DNA of 64,000 nt from Tomocerus qinae (Eukaryota; Arthropoda; Collembola; Entomobryomorpha; Tomoceridae). The stretch covers positions 71,734,001-71,798,000 of the forward strand of contig CM034546.1 of NCBI GenBank assembly GCA_020055645.1, in the 5' to 3' direction. Shown piece after piece: positions 1 through 11,492 of the stretch. The position numbers and the translations under genes were made by a program. Numbering within the stretch: position 1 is the stretch's first letter; every line of letters begins with the position of its first letter. The notes beneath the pieces are model-generated. The model was not told the DNA's origin. It searched no databases and was given only the letters and a program-made list of their open reading frames with translations.

Positions 1-640
1 AAAAGTACTTCAAAACTATATTGCCGTTAGAATAATTTTAATAAAATTTCCACATAATAGATTTTAACGTAACTGACTAATTCAATATGATACAGACTGA
101 GAAAGAAAACAATTTTATGCCCTAAATTTAATTGATTTCTTGCCATAAAATTTACCCAAGTGATTATATATAAGTATCTTTAATATTTTTTGTATTTTAT
201 GATTTTATTGTTTTTTAATTAAAAATGGGAAATATGTTTCAACTTTTGGTGGTTCGTTTTTATTTGTTCTAAACTTTAGTATTACCGGCAGGCATCCTGA
301 AAACCAAATTCTAGACGATATTACTGTTGCCACTGCCAAAGTCACAGTCCTATAAATATGGTATAGTTGATATTAAAATAGAGTAATTATAGTGACGCAT
401 TTAGTGGTTATTAAGCTGTCAATCTTAAATACACATATAGTTAAATTATATTAATTAATTTAAACAAGGAACTTTCCTAAATGGATATATCGATATTAAC
501 TAATATTTTTTTGTTTTTTTCCTGAAAGGTAAGTAGGGCATAATAAATTTCCAAGCATAGTAGTTTTTCCAGCAAAAAATGTCTGGCAAGTACCTTTATT
601 TAGTGAATCAGCACATTCTTGCGTCACAGTTGCAAATAGT
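1..640. other. AT-rich intergenic stretch, nothing recognised
   Basis: No open reading frame with codon structure, splice-linked exons or clear repeat was found here. The sequence is AT-rich with short homopolymer runs. Confidence 0.6.
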
Positions 641-740
641 GTTTCTGTTCATTTCTGAATTTTCGCATAGGAATATTGTGTCAGTTCATTTCTGAATTTT
701 CGCATAGGAATATTGTCTGTTCATTTCTGAATTTTCAAAT
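641..740 (+). repeat. short tandem repeat, about 44-bp unit, 2.4 copies
   Basis: The phrase TTCATTTCTGAATTTTCGCA and the following ATAGGAATATTGT occur twice in a row, and a third copy stops after the first 17 bases. The copies are nearly identical, so the duplication looks recent. No coding role is seen. Confidence 0.8.
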
Positions 741-1011
741 CTTAATTCTTATTCTAAGTAGTGTTATATTAACTTGAAATTGTCTAATCTAAAAATTAAT
801 AACTGTAACAATGCATTCAAATACTCTGTTATGCTCTGTAAATTATCTCTTGTTTGTATACTCCTTCCTGATGTTAAGTTTAACTACCTGCGGTTTCTGT
901 TTTCTTCATGTTCAAAGGGAGTGAGATAAAACCCTTTTGTATGAGTTCGCGTTTTGTCGACGTATTATTTTTATTATAAACATGAAAATTCTATTAGAAC
1001 TAATTTACAGA

Positions 1012-1836
1012 AGAGTAAATACATATGAGACCACGCAGGCTGGGAACAAGTTGTCACAACCAAAGTTGTTACTTTCAGATTCTAATCTACTTAGGGATAT
1101 GAAAAAACCAATTTCAGGATTTTTATTGAAAACCCGCCGTTTTTAAGTTATGGCGGTTTTCCGCCTTATGTCGTTCATCTATGATTCATTTCTAGACTAC
1201 TGGACCGATTTTCATGAAACCAGCGCCATTCTTCCCGCAAACGCTTTCTTCACATGGCCCTTTTTTAAGTTTTTCAATTTTTTTCCAAAATTTTGAAAAA
1301 AATTTTGAAAAATTTCGAAAAATTTTGTTTTTGATTGTTTTTATTAGAACTATTATTAAATGCGATAAAAACACTACTTCTGACCAAAATCTCAATAATA
1401 ATGGTGTATATATCAAAAATGAAACCATTGAAATGAAAGAATGAAAACCACTATTGAGTTTTTGCTCAGAAGTAGCGTTTTTATCGCATTTAATAATAGT
1501 TCTAGTAGAAACGTTCAAAAAAAACTTTTTCGAACTTTTTCGAAATTTTTTTCAAAATTTTGAAAAAAATTTGAAAAACTAAAAAAGGGGCCATGTGAAG
1601 AAAGCGTTTGCGAGAAGAATGGCGCTAGTTTCATGAAAATCGGTCCAGTAGTTTAGAAATGAATCATAGATGAACGACATAAGGCGGAAAACCGCCATAA
1701 CTTAAAAACGGCGGGTTTTCAATAAAAATCCTGAAATTGGTTTTTTCATATCACTAAGTAGATTAGAATCTGAAAGTAACAACTTTGGTTGTGACAACTT
1801 GTTCCCAGCCTGCGTGGTCTCTTATGTATTTACTCT
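1012..1836. mobile_element. 825-bp foldback (near-perfect palindromic) element
   Basis: The left half (from 1012) is the reverse complement of the right half (ending 1836) almost throughout. The arms are about 330-400 bp, with only a short imperfect centre near 1390-1460. Landmarks that pair are ATGAGACCACGCAGGCTGGG near 1025 with its complement near 1820, and GGCGGTTTTCCGCC near 1152 with its complement near 1690. The open reading frames inside (937-1146, 1192-1518) are products of the repeat and look unlike real proteins. It is probably a non-autonomous foldback or MITE-type transposon; no transposase and no clear target duplication were seen. Confidence 0.85.
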
Positions 1837-1987
1837 GAAACATTTACCTAATAGAACTGTAATTACCACTTTCGAAACCCTTAATGCAATGAGTCATCTT
1901 TACTTAATTATGTTTTCTAAACAAGCAATAAACAACGTTAATACGTAATAATATTATACATTCTGTTCCGTTTTGCTAATTTTCTGC

Positions 1988-1995
1988 TATAAATA
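1988..1995 (+). promoter_or_regulatory. TATA box of pacifastin gene 1
   Basis: TATAAATA lies 90 bp before the ATG at 2078. The same block TTCTGCTATAAATACAG recurs upstream of the second pacifastin gene (9241), followed in both by a related TTCGTAGA-type sequence. Conservation between the paralogs supports a real core promoter. No transcription start can be placed from sequence alone. Confidence 0.65.
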
Positions 1996-2077
1996 CAGGA
2001 TTTAATTCGTAGAAGTTATTGATTGTGGTTGTGAGAAGTCTTTAATATTTTCAAATATTATCGATATAACTAGTAAA

Positions 2078-2465
2078 ATGAAAGTGTTTGTATTCTTAAC
2101 AATTGTGTTGGTTCTACAAGAGTACGCATCGATAAATTCGGAAGGTATGTAATTTGATTAGAGCAATATATAAGTAATCTGTAATTTTTAATATCAAATG
2201 CAGTTTTTAATTTAGAGTAATAAAATTACAACCCAAATGAAGATATTAATGCATTATTCACTGGGTGCCCTCAATAATTTGACATGGATAATAATAATAT
2301 TATTTACTTATAGGCTATGACAATGACGAGCAAATAGGAGTAGTATGTCCTCGGGGAACCAGGTATTTTGATGGGTGCAACTGGTGTTCTTGTTTTAAAG
2401 GCAGAATACGCTGTACAAGAATGGCATGTGTGCCACTGCCAGATCCATGTAGTCAGTTCTCGTGA
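2078..2465 (+). CDS. pacifastin-type serine protease inhibitor, small secreted (gene 1)
   Basis: Exons 2078-2144 and 2314-2465 give 72 residues. Exon 1 encodes a hydrophobic signal peptide beginning MKVFVFLTIVLVLQ, and exon 2 encodes one six-cysteine domain. The pattern is C-x9-C-N-x-C-x-C-x3-G-x3-C-T-x3-C, with CNWCSC and CTRMAC visible, which is the pacifastin light-chain signature. Family members are arthropod inhibitors of trypsin- and chymotrypsin-like proteases in haemolymph and act extracellularly. The intron is phase 1 with GT/AG borders. A TATA box lies 90 bp upstream of the ATG. The target protease cannot be read from sequence, and the P1 position was not assigned. Confidence 0.85.
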
Positions 2466-2852
2466 TCTCCAGATGATAAAATAAGAATATCGCGTAAGGA
2501 TGAGGGTTTGACAACTCTCAAATCATGTTTTTTGCTCTAAACCAATTGTGTATACCATTGTATATATTTTTATACATTTTTACATACTTTTATTTATAAC
2601 TATAAGTATAGTAACATGAAACCATTATTAAAATTGTAAAAAAGTACATTTATCACAATGTTACCGGGGTTGCCCTTGTCGTCTCTGCTTTCATTTTGTA
2701 TGTCTGCAGGACGAATGAGTGGCTTCTCCGAACAGTAAAGCTGTTCAGGGAGTAACTGCAAGTAAGTCCTCGCGGCTTGAGCGGTAGTGTGTCTTTGCTA
2801 ATCAATAGTATTGAGCATACTCTCCCACTAACACACACACACACACACATTT
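2466..2852. other. intergenic; 3' flank of pacifastin 1 with an AC microsatellite
   Basis: An (AC)n run lies at 2829-2849 and gives an artefactual poly-CV reading frame on the minus strand. No gene was seen. Confidence 0.7.
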
Positions 2853-2860
2853 ATCACAAT

Positions 2861-4048
2861 CAAGGGCGTATCTAGAAATTGGATCTAGGGGGTGCTAATT
2901 TCTAAAATTGATTACTGCAAAAATCAAAAAAATTAGAACACCTCAGTATAATGAAAAATACATATTCGCGCGAAGCGCGAAAATTTTTTTTTCTTTTTAA
3001 TCTTCTTTGTCATAAAAAAGTCCCCTTTATATCGAGATTTAGTGGGAAGAAGGCAGCACCCCTTCTAAATACGTGTGCGATTTATCAGCTATTCGACAGA
3101 TTTAATTTTAGGTATTTTAAACCGAAAACCTCATTTCAGAAATGGCCAATTGATGGGTACATTTAATTTTGCAAGTTCTATATATCACTATAATGATAGC
3201 TACTCAAGTACCCTTTAACACTAACCTTTGACTTTCAAATTTTTACTGGATGTTCATCTCATAGTCAGAACCTTAAATGACCATTTTCATAACGTCGGTT
3301 TCATAGAAATGATTTTCTGATTTTTTGAAATTCAAATTTTAACATGGGAGGGATAGAGAAAAACTCAGACTTCAAAATCTATCATCTTCGCTATCAAATT
3401 TTTTGTACAGCTTCTAAGGACTAACGCTAAGGTCCTCAAGTAGCGGATTTTTGATATATTGATTCTACGATTTTATAATGAATTTTGAAAATTCAATTAT
3501 CCATTCTTGCTTCTTCCCTCCGTACTTGGGGGTCTATAGTGACTACACGCACACTGTAAGTGCGACCAAGGCCAACATAGGTGGGTCATATGGTCTTTTG
3601 GGGTTGTTTAAAATGACGGGGTGATTTAAAATTATATGTTATGTCCATATAATATTAATGATATTTTGAAAATCAGGCGCTGATGAAAGGACTTCAAAGA
3701 TTAACTTAGAAAAATTTCGGTGTTTGGATAAATGATGTTGAATTTGGTGGGCTATTATTATGTTGATTCAATAAGTATTGTATTTTGTTCCCCGTCCGTA
3801 GGACGGGCATATTTCTAGTAAGATAATCTCAGATCCTAAGGTTCAATATAGGGAAAAAGGATTCAGAAATGCTCGAACATAATATAAGGTGAAATTGTAT
3901 CATATGAAAACGAAAATATGTTTCCCCCAATTTGGAATTAAACAATTAAATGTTAACTAAATCATGAAAACTCGATAATATCTAGTGTGTTTTCTAAATA
4001 TTTAGGGGGTGCTTAAGCACCCTAGCACCCCCCCTAAATACGTCCTTG
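2861..4048. mobile_element. 1.19-kb hAT-like non-autonomous element with 8-bp target duplication
   Basis: The ends are inverted repeats: CAAGGGCGTATCTAG at 2861, and CTAAATACGTCCTTG ending at 4048. The flanks carry the same 8 bases, ATCACAAT, at 2853-2860 and 4049-4056. Eight-base target duplications are typical of hAT transposons. No transposase frame is present, so it is non-autonomous or a deletion derivative. The subterminal phrase GGGGGTGCTTAAGCACCC recurs in relatives near 12.5, 15.7 and 26.4 kb. Confidence 0.85.
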
Positions 4049-4148
4049 ATCACAATGCATAGTTACATTATCAGTATTAGTTTGAAATCCCAAGATATTG
4101 TAGTTTAAAAAATTTAGAATTCCTTTGTATTAAATAAATTATTGGTTA

Positions 4149-4370
4149 CCGTATTAATCGAATTAATTCTCCGGGTTGTAATTGTTTCATTAGTCTTTTT
4201 TTAGCTCTTGAAAACGAAGATAATCGAAATAGTTAACCAGGTGGTGAATTATTTCGATACGGAGAATTATTTCTCAAAGGCTATTATTTTGCCTCTGAAA
4301 ACGATAAAAATCGAAATAGTTACCCGGGGGAGCACTATTTCAATACGGAGAATTAATTCAATTAATACGG
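4149..4370. mobile_element. 222-bp MITE with about 25-bp inverted ends and TA duplication
   Basis: The left end CCGTATTAATCGAATTAATT and the right end, which reads as its complement (GAATTAATTCAATTAATACGG), differ at one base. TA flanks both sides (4147-4148, 4371-4372), as in Tc1/mariner-type MITEs. The interior has two copies of an ATCGAAATAGTTA motif in similar context and no coding capacity. Confidence 0.85.
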
Positions 4371-5745
4371 TATTTAGAATTTAAAAATAACCAGAAAGTA
4401 ATAATAAGCAGAATCTTCTAAGCTGTTTTTTAAATTGATTACCAAAAAATAACTTGTATTATAAAATGATACGCGGTATGTGTACTGTGTACTTGAACGT
4501 CAAAAAGTTTGCCAAAATGTGCAAAAATAGTAACTCTTTGTAACATAGGCAGTTGGTAGTGGCGAGCCCCTGGTTAAAACCCTCAAAGCTTCTTTGCTAG
4601 TTGCAACTACAACATTATTACAGAAGCTATATATAAAATTTAAATTGTTGATAAACCTCTAGTCGTATACACAAACTAAATAAAAATCATGTTTGCAAAA
4701 TAGGCCATGAAATCACTTCACATGTGTACTTCGATTATTTAAATCGTTTGAAGTCTCTGTGGGTATAATTATTTTCAAAACGATAATTGGCTTTGATTAT
4801 ACAAAAAAATCTTCCAAAGCTGCAGTTTAAACTAATACATAGTAATTTAGTAACGATAGCTTTACCTATAGTAAACTTACTTATGACTTATAGATATGTC
4901 TACTCTAGTTCGTTTAATATAAAGCTTTAGTTCCGGTCTGTCATTCCTTGTGTTTGGCTATTCTAAACTGTTAACAATACCATTTTGCATTGTCTAAACG
5001 GTTGTAGGTGGAATAAAAAAGTAAGGAAATATTTTAAAATTACAGCAATTTATAAAGTTGTAAGAAATCGTATTGTATTCTCAGTATTCCTCAACCAGCG
5101 GAGATTCAAATCAAACTAAGCATATTATAGAAGGTAGTTTCGAATAATAATTGCACACCTCTCACGACATTTTTTTGATCACAATAAATATGATATGTAT
5201 ATAAGAAACTTTCGACTTCCAAATTATTTTCTTCTTACAGTTGTCAACTTTTATTATTTTAACTGTCTACGCTATAATGTTTCAATTCCCATCTCGTTAC
5301 AAATATTCAGTTTTCGTTGCACAATCACGGCACCGACAGTTGAAATTTTCCGTATACAAAACTGACTTCTAAAGTTTCAAATAGGAAATGGGATGGTTAT
5401 AAATTTCCCTATACAGTCGAAAGTGTACCTATATACTTATAATAATTGTCGCAGGCCACTTAAAGTCTAATTTCTATATGCCACTTAAATAGTTCTACCT
5501 CGGGTTGAGTAAATATTCAGGTAGCAACCCATTATTACTTTCTCAGACATCAGAAAGTGTTTAACCTGGAGTATACGGCATGTGAGTTTTACTGCTGTTG
5601 TGATTGTTCACGTACATAGAAAAGAAATTGACATTTACGGAGTCATATTAATTAATATTCGCCAGACAGAGTACTTAGCAGTTTTATTTTTAGTCAAGTG
5701 ATAACAAAAAAGAATAACATTGTTGTCCATAGAGGAGTTTTAAAA
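4371..5745. other. intergenic, upstream of the gustatory receptor-like gene
   Basis: No reading frame with splice support and no clear repeat. Part of it must hold the promoter of the gene starting at 5746, but no core element stood out. Confidence 0.5.
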
Positions 5746-7028
5746 ATGTCTAGTGATCAATACCACAAGAATCTGTGTATTCTGGTCGAAACTGGAAGGC
5801 TGATTGGACTTTTTCCTTTCAAAATGGTTGGAAACACCAAATTAAAGATGGACAACTCTCCATTTAGTCGCATCAAATTTTTTGGCCAAATTTTTATGTT
5901 TCAAAGCCATGTTATATTTTCCATTCTCAGAATGATTCATGCATACTATACTAAAAATTCTCTTGACATGTTAAGACTCTCTTTTCCTTACCTATTCCAA
6001 GTAGTTAGCATAGGAATTCTACAAATAATTTTAGTTTTACAAGCACAGGACTTACTCCAATTACTCAATTCGTCATCTTTTTTTCTTCTTAAATTTTCAG
6101 GTAAACTCTTAATTGGAATTAAAAATCTAAATTGAAGAAATTAGACATAATATTCAATTTTATTTATGTTTCAGAAATTTATTTTCTCAGCCCAAAGACT
6201 AATCTTACGAGAAAGGTGGACAAGTTTTTTCAAATGGCGACCGTATTAGTATTTATAGCTGCGCCCACCTGCGTTTGTTTGATTTACTCTGAAAATGCCG
6301 ATTTAATAATCTTTGGCCCAACAATAATTCCAATCCACAACCGATATGCAGTATTACACTGGTTATACTTAATCCCTTTAGTAGTATTTTCTTATGAAGC
6401 AGTAATTTTAATACTCTTCATGATCATGACAGTGGCTGTCCATGCAGTTTCTTACATCAAAATTTTGAAAGAAATGAGGTTTTCAATTTTTAAAACAAAA
6501 ATCATTATTTATATAGTTAGTGGGTTAAAACTTAGGCTTTTTTGAATTTTTAGATTTTCTTCATCAACGGAAATAAAAATGACTAAGGAAGACTTGAGGA
6601 CACCTGAAGTGGTTGTTAAAATTTCCAATGCTGTTAACATTATGTACATTATGTTTAATAACTGTTTCAGATGGCCGCTACTGCCAATTCAGTCTCTCGC
6701 CACAAGATTCACTTTAATCAACAACCTAATGCTAAAATTAAGTCACAACAACTTCAGCAGCATCTTTCAATATTTTTTATTTACATCTATGGCAGTTGGT
6801 GCCTGGGTTGGCTTTAATAGTTTTGCTTATCGCTCTACTAAAGCTAGTAAAGTTTTCATTCGTTCTTGGAAGTCGTCCAAATCTCAGTATATGGAGAAGG
6901 TTTGCAAATCTTGGAGACCCATTGTTGTGAAAATAGGCGATACAGGTGCCATCGGCCGTAAAAGTACAATCAAGTTTGTTTTTGCAGTCAGCAAGGGAAC
7001 TATGAAGCTACTAATGGCGTATAAGTAA
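5746..7028 (+). CDS. gustatory-receptor-like seven-transmembrane chemoreceptor
   Basis: Exons 5746-6100, 6175-6478 and 6554-7028 (phases 1 and 2, GT/AG) give 377 residues with no internal stop. The ATG at 5746 is the first in frame. Hydrophobic segments recur through the protein: near residues 40-65, 80-105, about 145-165, 185-215, then two more in the last exon. The C-terminal part reads SWRPIVVKIGD...IKFVFAVSKGTMKLL, a motif with a hydrophobic last helix as in arthropod gustatory receptors, and most like collembolan ones as I recall them. The pseudogene at 35443-36871 shares exon layout and this C-terminal style. It is probably a plasma-membrane ligand-gated channel subunit of chemosensory neurons; the ligand is unknown. 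The 3' end of exon 3 is well supported; the exact N terminus is less certain. Confidence 0.75.
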
Positions 7029-7320
7029 TGTTTATGCCAGTGCTATACATACTACCGTGTATAATAATAATAATATAATATACACAAAGTTTAAAATGCA
7101 CAGAAACTAGTTGGATGCTTTTTCGGGTTTTGGACTCGGGGTCGGTGAAGTTATCATGTTGGCCGGGAAAACGCTTTTTTGATGTCCCCTTTATACTAAC
7201 AACTAATATTAATGTCATTCCAGAATTTAATAACATGAAAAGATTATTGTTGTGGCACAAAATTATACTAAAATGGGGTAAGTAATAGAATGTCAATTTT
7301 AAAGCTAATACTATAGGTTT
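7029..7320. other. 3' flank of the gustatory receptor-like gene
   Basis: AT-rich, with a TAATAATAATAATATAATATA tract near 7060. The minus-strand frame 7000-7296 is not supported by any motif. Confidence 0.5.
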
Positions 7321-7336
7321 TTTAAGGCGATTTAGG

Positions 7337-7800
7337 CGAGACTGTTCGGGTTGAGACAGTTTGAGTATATGCTGGTTGGATTGAGACGGTTTGAGTATAA
7401 TGCTGGTTGGATTGAGACGGTTTGAGTAGATGCTGGTTGAATTGAGATGGTTTGAGTAGATGCTGGTTGAATTGAGACGGTTTGAGTAGATGCTGGTTGA
7501 ATTGAGACGGTTTGAGTAGATGCTGGTTGAATTGAGACGGTTTGAGTAGATGCTGGTTGAATTGAGACAGTTTGAGTAGATGCTGGTTGGCGTGGTTGGA
7601 TTGAGAAGGTTTAGTTTGAGACAGTTAGGATTGAGACGGTTTCGGTTGCCATAGTTTGGGTTGAGATAGAGACGGTTTGGGTGGAGGCGGTTTGGTTGGG
7701 TTAAGACTTTTGGGGTTTGGACGGGTTTGGGTTGAGACTTTATGGCTGAGCCAGTTTAGGTTGAGACGATTTGGGCTGACACGTTTTGGTGTATGGTTGG
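7337..7800 (+). repeat. minisatellite, 30-bp unit GAGACGGTTTGAGTAGATGC...
   Basis: The unit GAGACGGTTTGAGTAGATGC plus TGGTTGAATT repeats about eight times between 7337 and 7600. It then decays into shorter variants built on GGTTTGGGTTGAGAC up to about 7800. Units in the middle are nearly identical, so the array is young there. The strand is strongly G/T-rich. No coding frame is maintained. Confidence 0.9.
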
Positions 7801-8744
7801 TATGTGGACGGAGACATGGGACATGGACTCGATTCTGAAGGAAGGCGTTGGCGTTGTAATACTGCTAAAAATAGAATTAAGAAATTGAAGGCACCTTTAT
7901 TACGTTACGCTTTTATTACTAATTACTGTTATAATAAAATCATTGTCAACGTCAATTAATGGAGTTGTATTTTATCGCACATTTCTTAACATTTTGCTCA
8001 AGTATTTTGGCGTACCCATGAATAAAAAGTTTTCAGGCTAGATTCGTACAGCAACGTACAGAACGTTTATAAAATATACTATACTGCATGACTCTATCCA
8101 CAATCAAAAATTCATTTGAATAACAATTTTAATTTTGTATGGCGTTAGTAATACATCTCATCAGTTCTATTTTTAAAGCATTATTATAGACCTGTTTTTG
8201 TGTACTGTCACATTTTATGTGATTATTATATTATTCGAAAAATCACACAATAATCATTTCAGTTAACTTTATAACCAATCGTATAAAACATTATTCTCTT
8301 TGCTTAGGGATTTGCAGTTATTCCTTGTTGTTGTTTAGTAATGCTGTTATGTAGATGCATACAACTACAATATAATCTAACCAATGATAAGTGTTATACA
8401 TGCATGGATACTTCACTATCACAATCGTTCGTCTGTCGTTTATTTATTTACCCTACTTTTGAACACCCTGATGGGCGTCAGTAATAACAGGGTTGAATAA
8501 GAATAGTGTGATATACCATACCTGACGAATAATATTATCTTTTAGGGTTTTTCTGGTTTACTTATTGTGTGAAATTAAGGTGAAAGATGCTTTATAAGTG
8601 GAAACGCTAATATTTCAAAAATAGATTGATATTTCAGAAATAGTTTGATATTTTTTGTTAAACTGATTAGTATTTACTCATTTCTCAAAAAGCAATTTGA
8701 ATACCTTATTGAAGCTTCTGATGATTTAGCGATATTCACAAAAT
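7801..8744. other. intergenic, nothing recognised
   Basis: AT-rich without supported exons or repeats. Confidence 0.5.
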
Positions 8745-8930
8745 AACACACCCACGTGTGAAGGATTTTGATCTAGGGGGGACACTAAAATATCATGTTG
8801 GTTAAGTGCCAAGCGCGAAAAGTTCTTGGATTTCTAACTTTTTTTGAAAAAATTTCGCCTTTTTCTGGGAATTTAGGGAGGGGGCTCGACGAGTACCCAG
8901 TCTACTTCTGGATACGTGCCTGATTAGAAC
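8745..8930. mobile_element. degenerate fragment related to the CAAGG..TAAATACGTCC elements
   Basis: The phrases TTGATCTAGGGGGGACACT near 8768 and GGATACGTGCCTGA near 8910 resemble the ends of the element at 2861-4048 (GGATCTAGGGGGTGC and CTAAATACGTCCTTG). The ends are too decayed to define a target duplication. Confidence 0.45.
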
Positions 8931-9240
8931 AAAAAGATAAATGATCGACAATGACAACCTTAATGACTTTATAATATGCTTATATCAATCCTTTTCGGGT
9001 TATTTTCAGGTAAAAAATCTCAAAAATTACCTTACGACTGTTAATATTTGTGGCAACTATATGTATAATATACGTTCAATTGCTGTTGTTTTGGATAATG
9101 CAAATAAATGGATTACCATATGCGAAACCCTCATTGTGACTCAATGACTCAATTTTCCTCATAACGATGTTGTCTAAACAAGAATTAAAGGTAAAGTAAA
9201 AATAAAAAATTACTCCTACTTCGCTTTGTTCACGTTCTGC

Positions 9241-9248
9241 TATAAATA
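9241..9248 (+). promoter_or_regulatory. TATA box of pacifastin gene 2
   Basis: TATAAATA lies 121 bp before the ATG at 9369, inside the block TTCTGCTATAAATACAG shared with pacifastin gene 1. The sequences upstream (around GAAACCCT...TGTCTAAACAA) are also recognisably related between the two genes, so the promoter duplicated with the coding part. Confidence 0.65.
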
Positions 9249-9368
9249 CAGAAGTTATTCGTAGAGAGCCGATTACCGTTAGTTGTGCAAATTTGGGCTG
9301 TGAAGCGTTTACATACCTTTGATATACCCATACAACCACATTAATTACATTGCCATTACAGCACTAAA

Positions 9369-9808
9369 ATGAGAGGACTTTTATACTTTGCAATTTTTAT
9401 TGTTGTCATGGTTCTTCTAGTAGACGCTACGGCCAGTTTTGAAGGTAAAATATGATACAGAACATTAATTTGTAATTTTGAAACCAACACTGTCAACATT
9501 CTTTAATCCACATTTTTTCAAACGTTGTAAATCTAATCAATATTTTTCATGCAAAAGTTCAACATCATATAGGCTTAATTATAAACAACGACGTCATATA
9601 AATTAATTTTTAAATAAAAAAAATTTAAAACCAATTATTTTTCTAAGGAGTTGAGAGTGACGACCAAAAAGATCCATTATGCCCTCGGGGACCCAGATTT
9701 TTTGATGGCTGCAACTGGTGCACTTGTTTCAAAGGCAGAGGAGGATGCACAAAAAAGTTATGTATTCCATCGATTGTATTCCATCGACTCTTAATCGCCA
9801 AAAGTTAA
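9369..9808 (+). CDS. pacifastin-type serine protease inhibitor, small secreted (gene 2)
   Basis: Exons 9369-9444 and 9648-9808 give 78 residues, with the same structure and intron phase as the gene at 2078. A signal peptide (MRGLLYFAIFIVVMVLLVDA) precedes one domain with all six cysteines; CNWCTC and CTKKLC mark it. After the sixth cysteine the paralogs diverge. Here the sequence TGTATTCCATCGAT is tandemly repeated (about 9762-9786), which shifts the tail to a longer basic and hydrophobic end lacking the extra cysteine of gene 1. AATAAA at 9947-9952 is a plausible polyadenylation signal. The role is inferred as extracellular protease inhibition. Confidence 0.82.
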
Positions 9809-11492
9809 GATGAGAAAATAGCATGTATCGACATAGTATTTTTACATTGCCCCTGTCCTGTCGAAAATTACCTTGATAATTTATATATTTTCCACAATGG
9901 AATTTTATAAAAATTCATACACCATCCCCAGTCTCCCTTACATTAAAATAAAATCAACTTTTCCTTTTAATTGATACATGTGTATTTATTAATGCGCACT
10001 CTAAACCTCGAATCGAGCCAGAAATGTATAAAATTCTTAAATTGGGCACCTTTTACCTCTGGAGGACAAATCCTATAATTTGTTCTACGTTCTCCACTAC
10101 AATATAAAAAAGTCCTGTTATTATGCAAATATGGGAATAACTCATACTAAAATGCACCATCCGGATGCATCCTAAGATTGAGCTTAAACCACATGTATGC
10201 CACCCTGCAATTTGTAGGCTACAAACCTATAGTTTAAATTTAGCACAATCTTACTCAATCAAAAGATGGGTATATCCTAGGACAGAAGGGGTCTTTTAGT
10301 CTTGCTGGTATAGGAATATTTCCATCAAATTGTGCTAGGACTTTGCATCGTCAATATCACATAGATTGGGCACTTTACACAGGGTTGCGGAAACTGCCTT
10401 CTCTCCATGCAGTATGTGGGCACCTGGCACCTATACACGATACACACCTCTTTCTATCCGAGTTCGTGAACATATTATGGGCTTGGATGTGTTGTATATC
10501 TTAGCATTTTCGGACATACATTGGTCTTCAAATCTTCGGCAATGATAACATGCTTAAAAGTTTAGTACACATTGATCATAGAAAACATGGAGTTATAGGT
10601 TGAATTTATATCGAAATATTTTTAAAGCTTTTAAACGCTAAGCATGCTTAACAATCAAAATATGTTTATTTATTTATCCATTCTTTTATTGTGTATGCTG
10701 TATGTAATGTAATTGCTGACTTTTATGTACTCGAGACACAATACCATTCTGTTTTCTATGGAATGGTAGCGGAACACACAAATAATTTGATATTCGTTCA
10801 ATAACTACAAACACGTTTAATTTTGAAGGACGCCAATTACTCATTAACATAAAGTGTACTAACATTTGTTAATGTTATTTTTCTAACATTTAAAAACAGA
10901 GTCGGCTTTGACGTGTGAGAGGCCCAGATACCCACACACACCCTAAAACTAATCAAACTTTCAATTAACAGCATTGGGGATTTCATACTACATAAGTACA
11001 AATATCTTTATTTATTGTAATGCTTTAACTGTGTAGCTACGCAACAAAAATTATTGTTAATGCATTGATGTTAGGGGAAAGGAGTTGAATAATTAAGCTA
11101 ATACCAGGATGGAATAATAATTCCTTAAGTTTGTTAAAATGGTGAAACACTTACTCATTTACTTACATACACAATTCCAAAACTTATTGAAGTATTATTA
11201 CCATATTGAGCTGACTATAATTGCCAGGCCTAGCAACCAATAGGAAAAGTTACCGCGCATGGCCCTGCAACGGCCCTTTGAAATAGTCATCGTACAAGTA
11301 GTCAAAAACAGTTTACTGGCACGATGCATTATATTATTATGTTCTTCACTATAAAAAACAATTGAAGTTGTCGTAAGTATAATGGGGAATAAAATCATTC
11401 AAACTTCCAACTTTCAATTCATTATTAAATCTGATTATCTTTCAGAAGCATTCAGAGGAAGTTCACTAGAATCAATCAGAAGCTCATTCGTA
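9809..11492. other. intergenic, nothing recognised
   Basis: About 1.7 kb after the pacifastin 2 polyadenylation signal without supported exons. The 66-residue minus-strand frame at 11198-11398 lacks family features and codon support. Confidence 0.5.

Noticed and set aside
937..1518. Overlapping frames on both strands in the first 1.5 kb
   Set aside because: They lie in the foldback element and arise from its palindromic sequence.
2653..2850. Minus-strand frame beginning with a CV repeat
   Set aside because: It is translation of an AC microsatellite.
7337..7600. Regularly spaced 30-bp repeats, considered as a CRISPR-like array
   Set aside because: There are no unique spacers between repeats and the genome is eukaryotic; it is a minisatellite.
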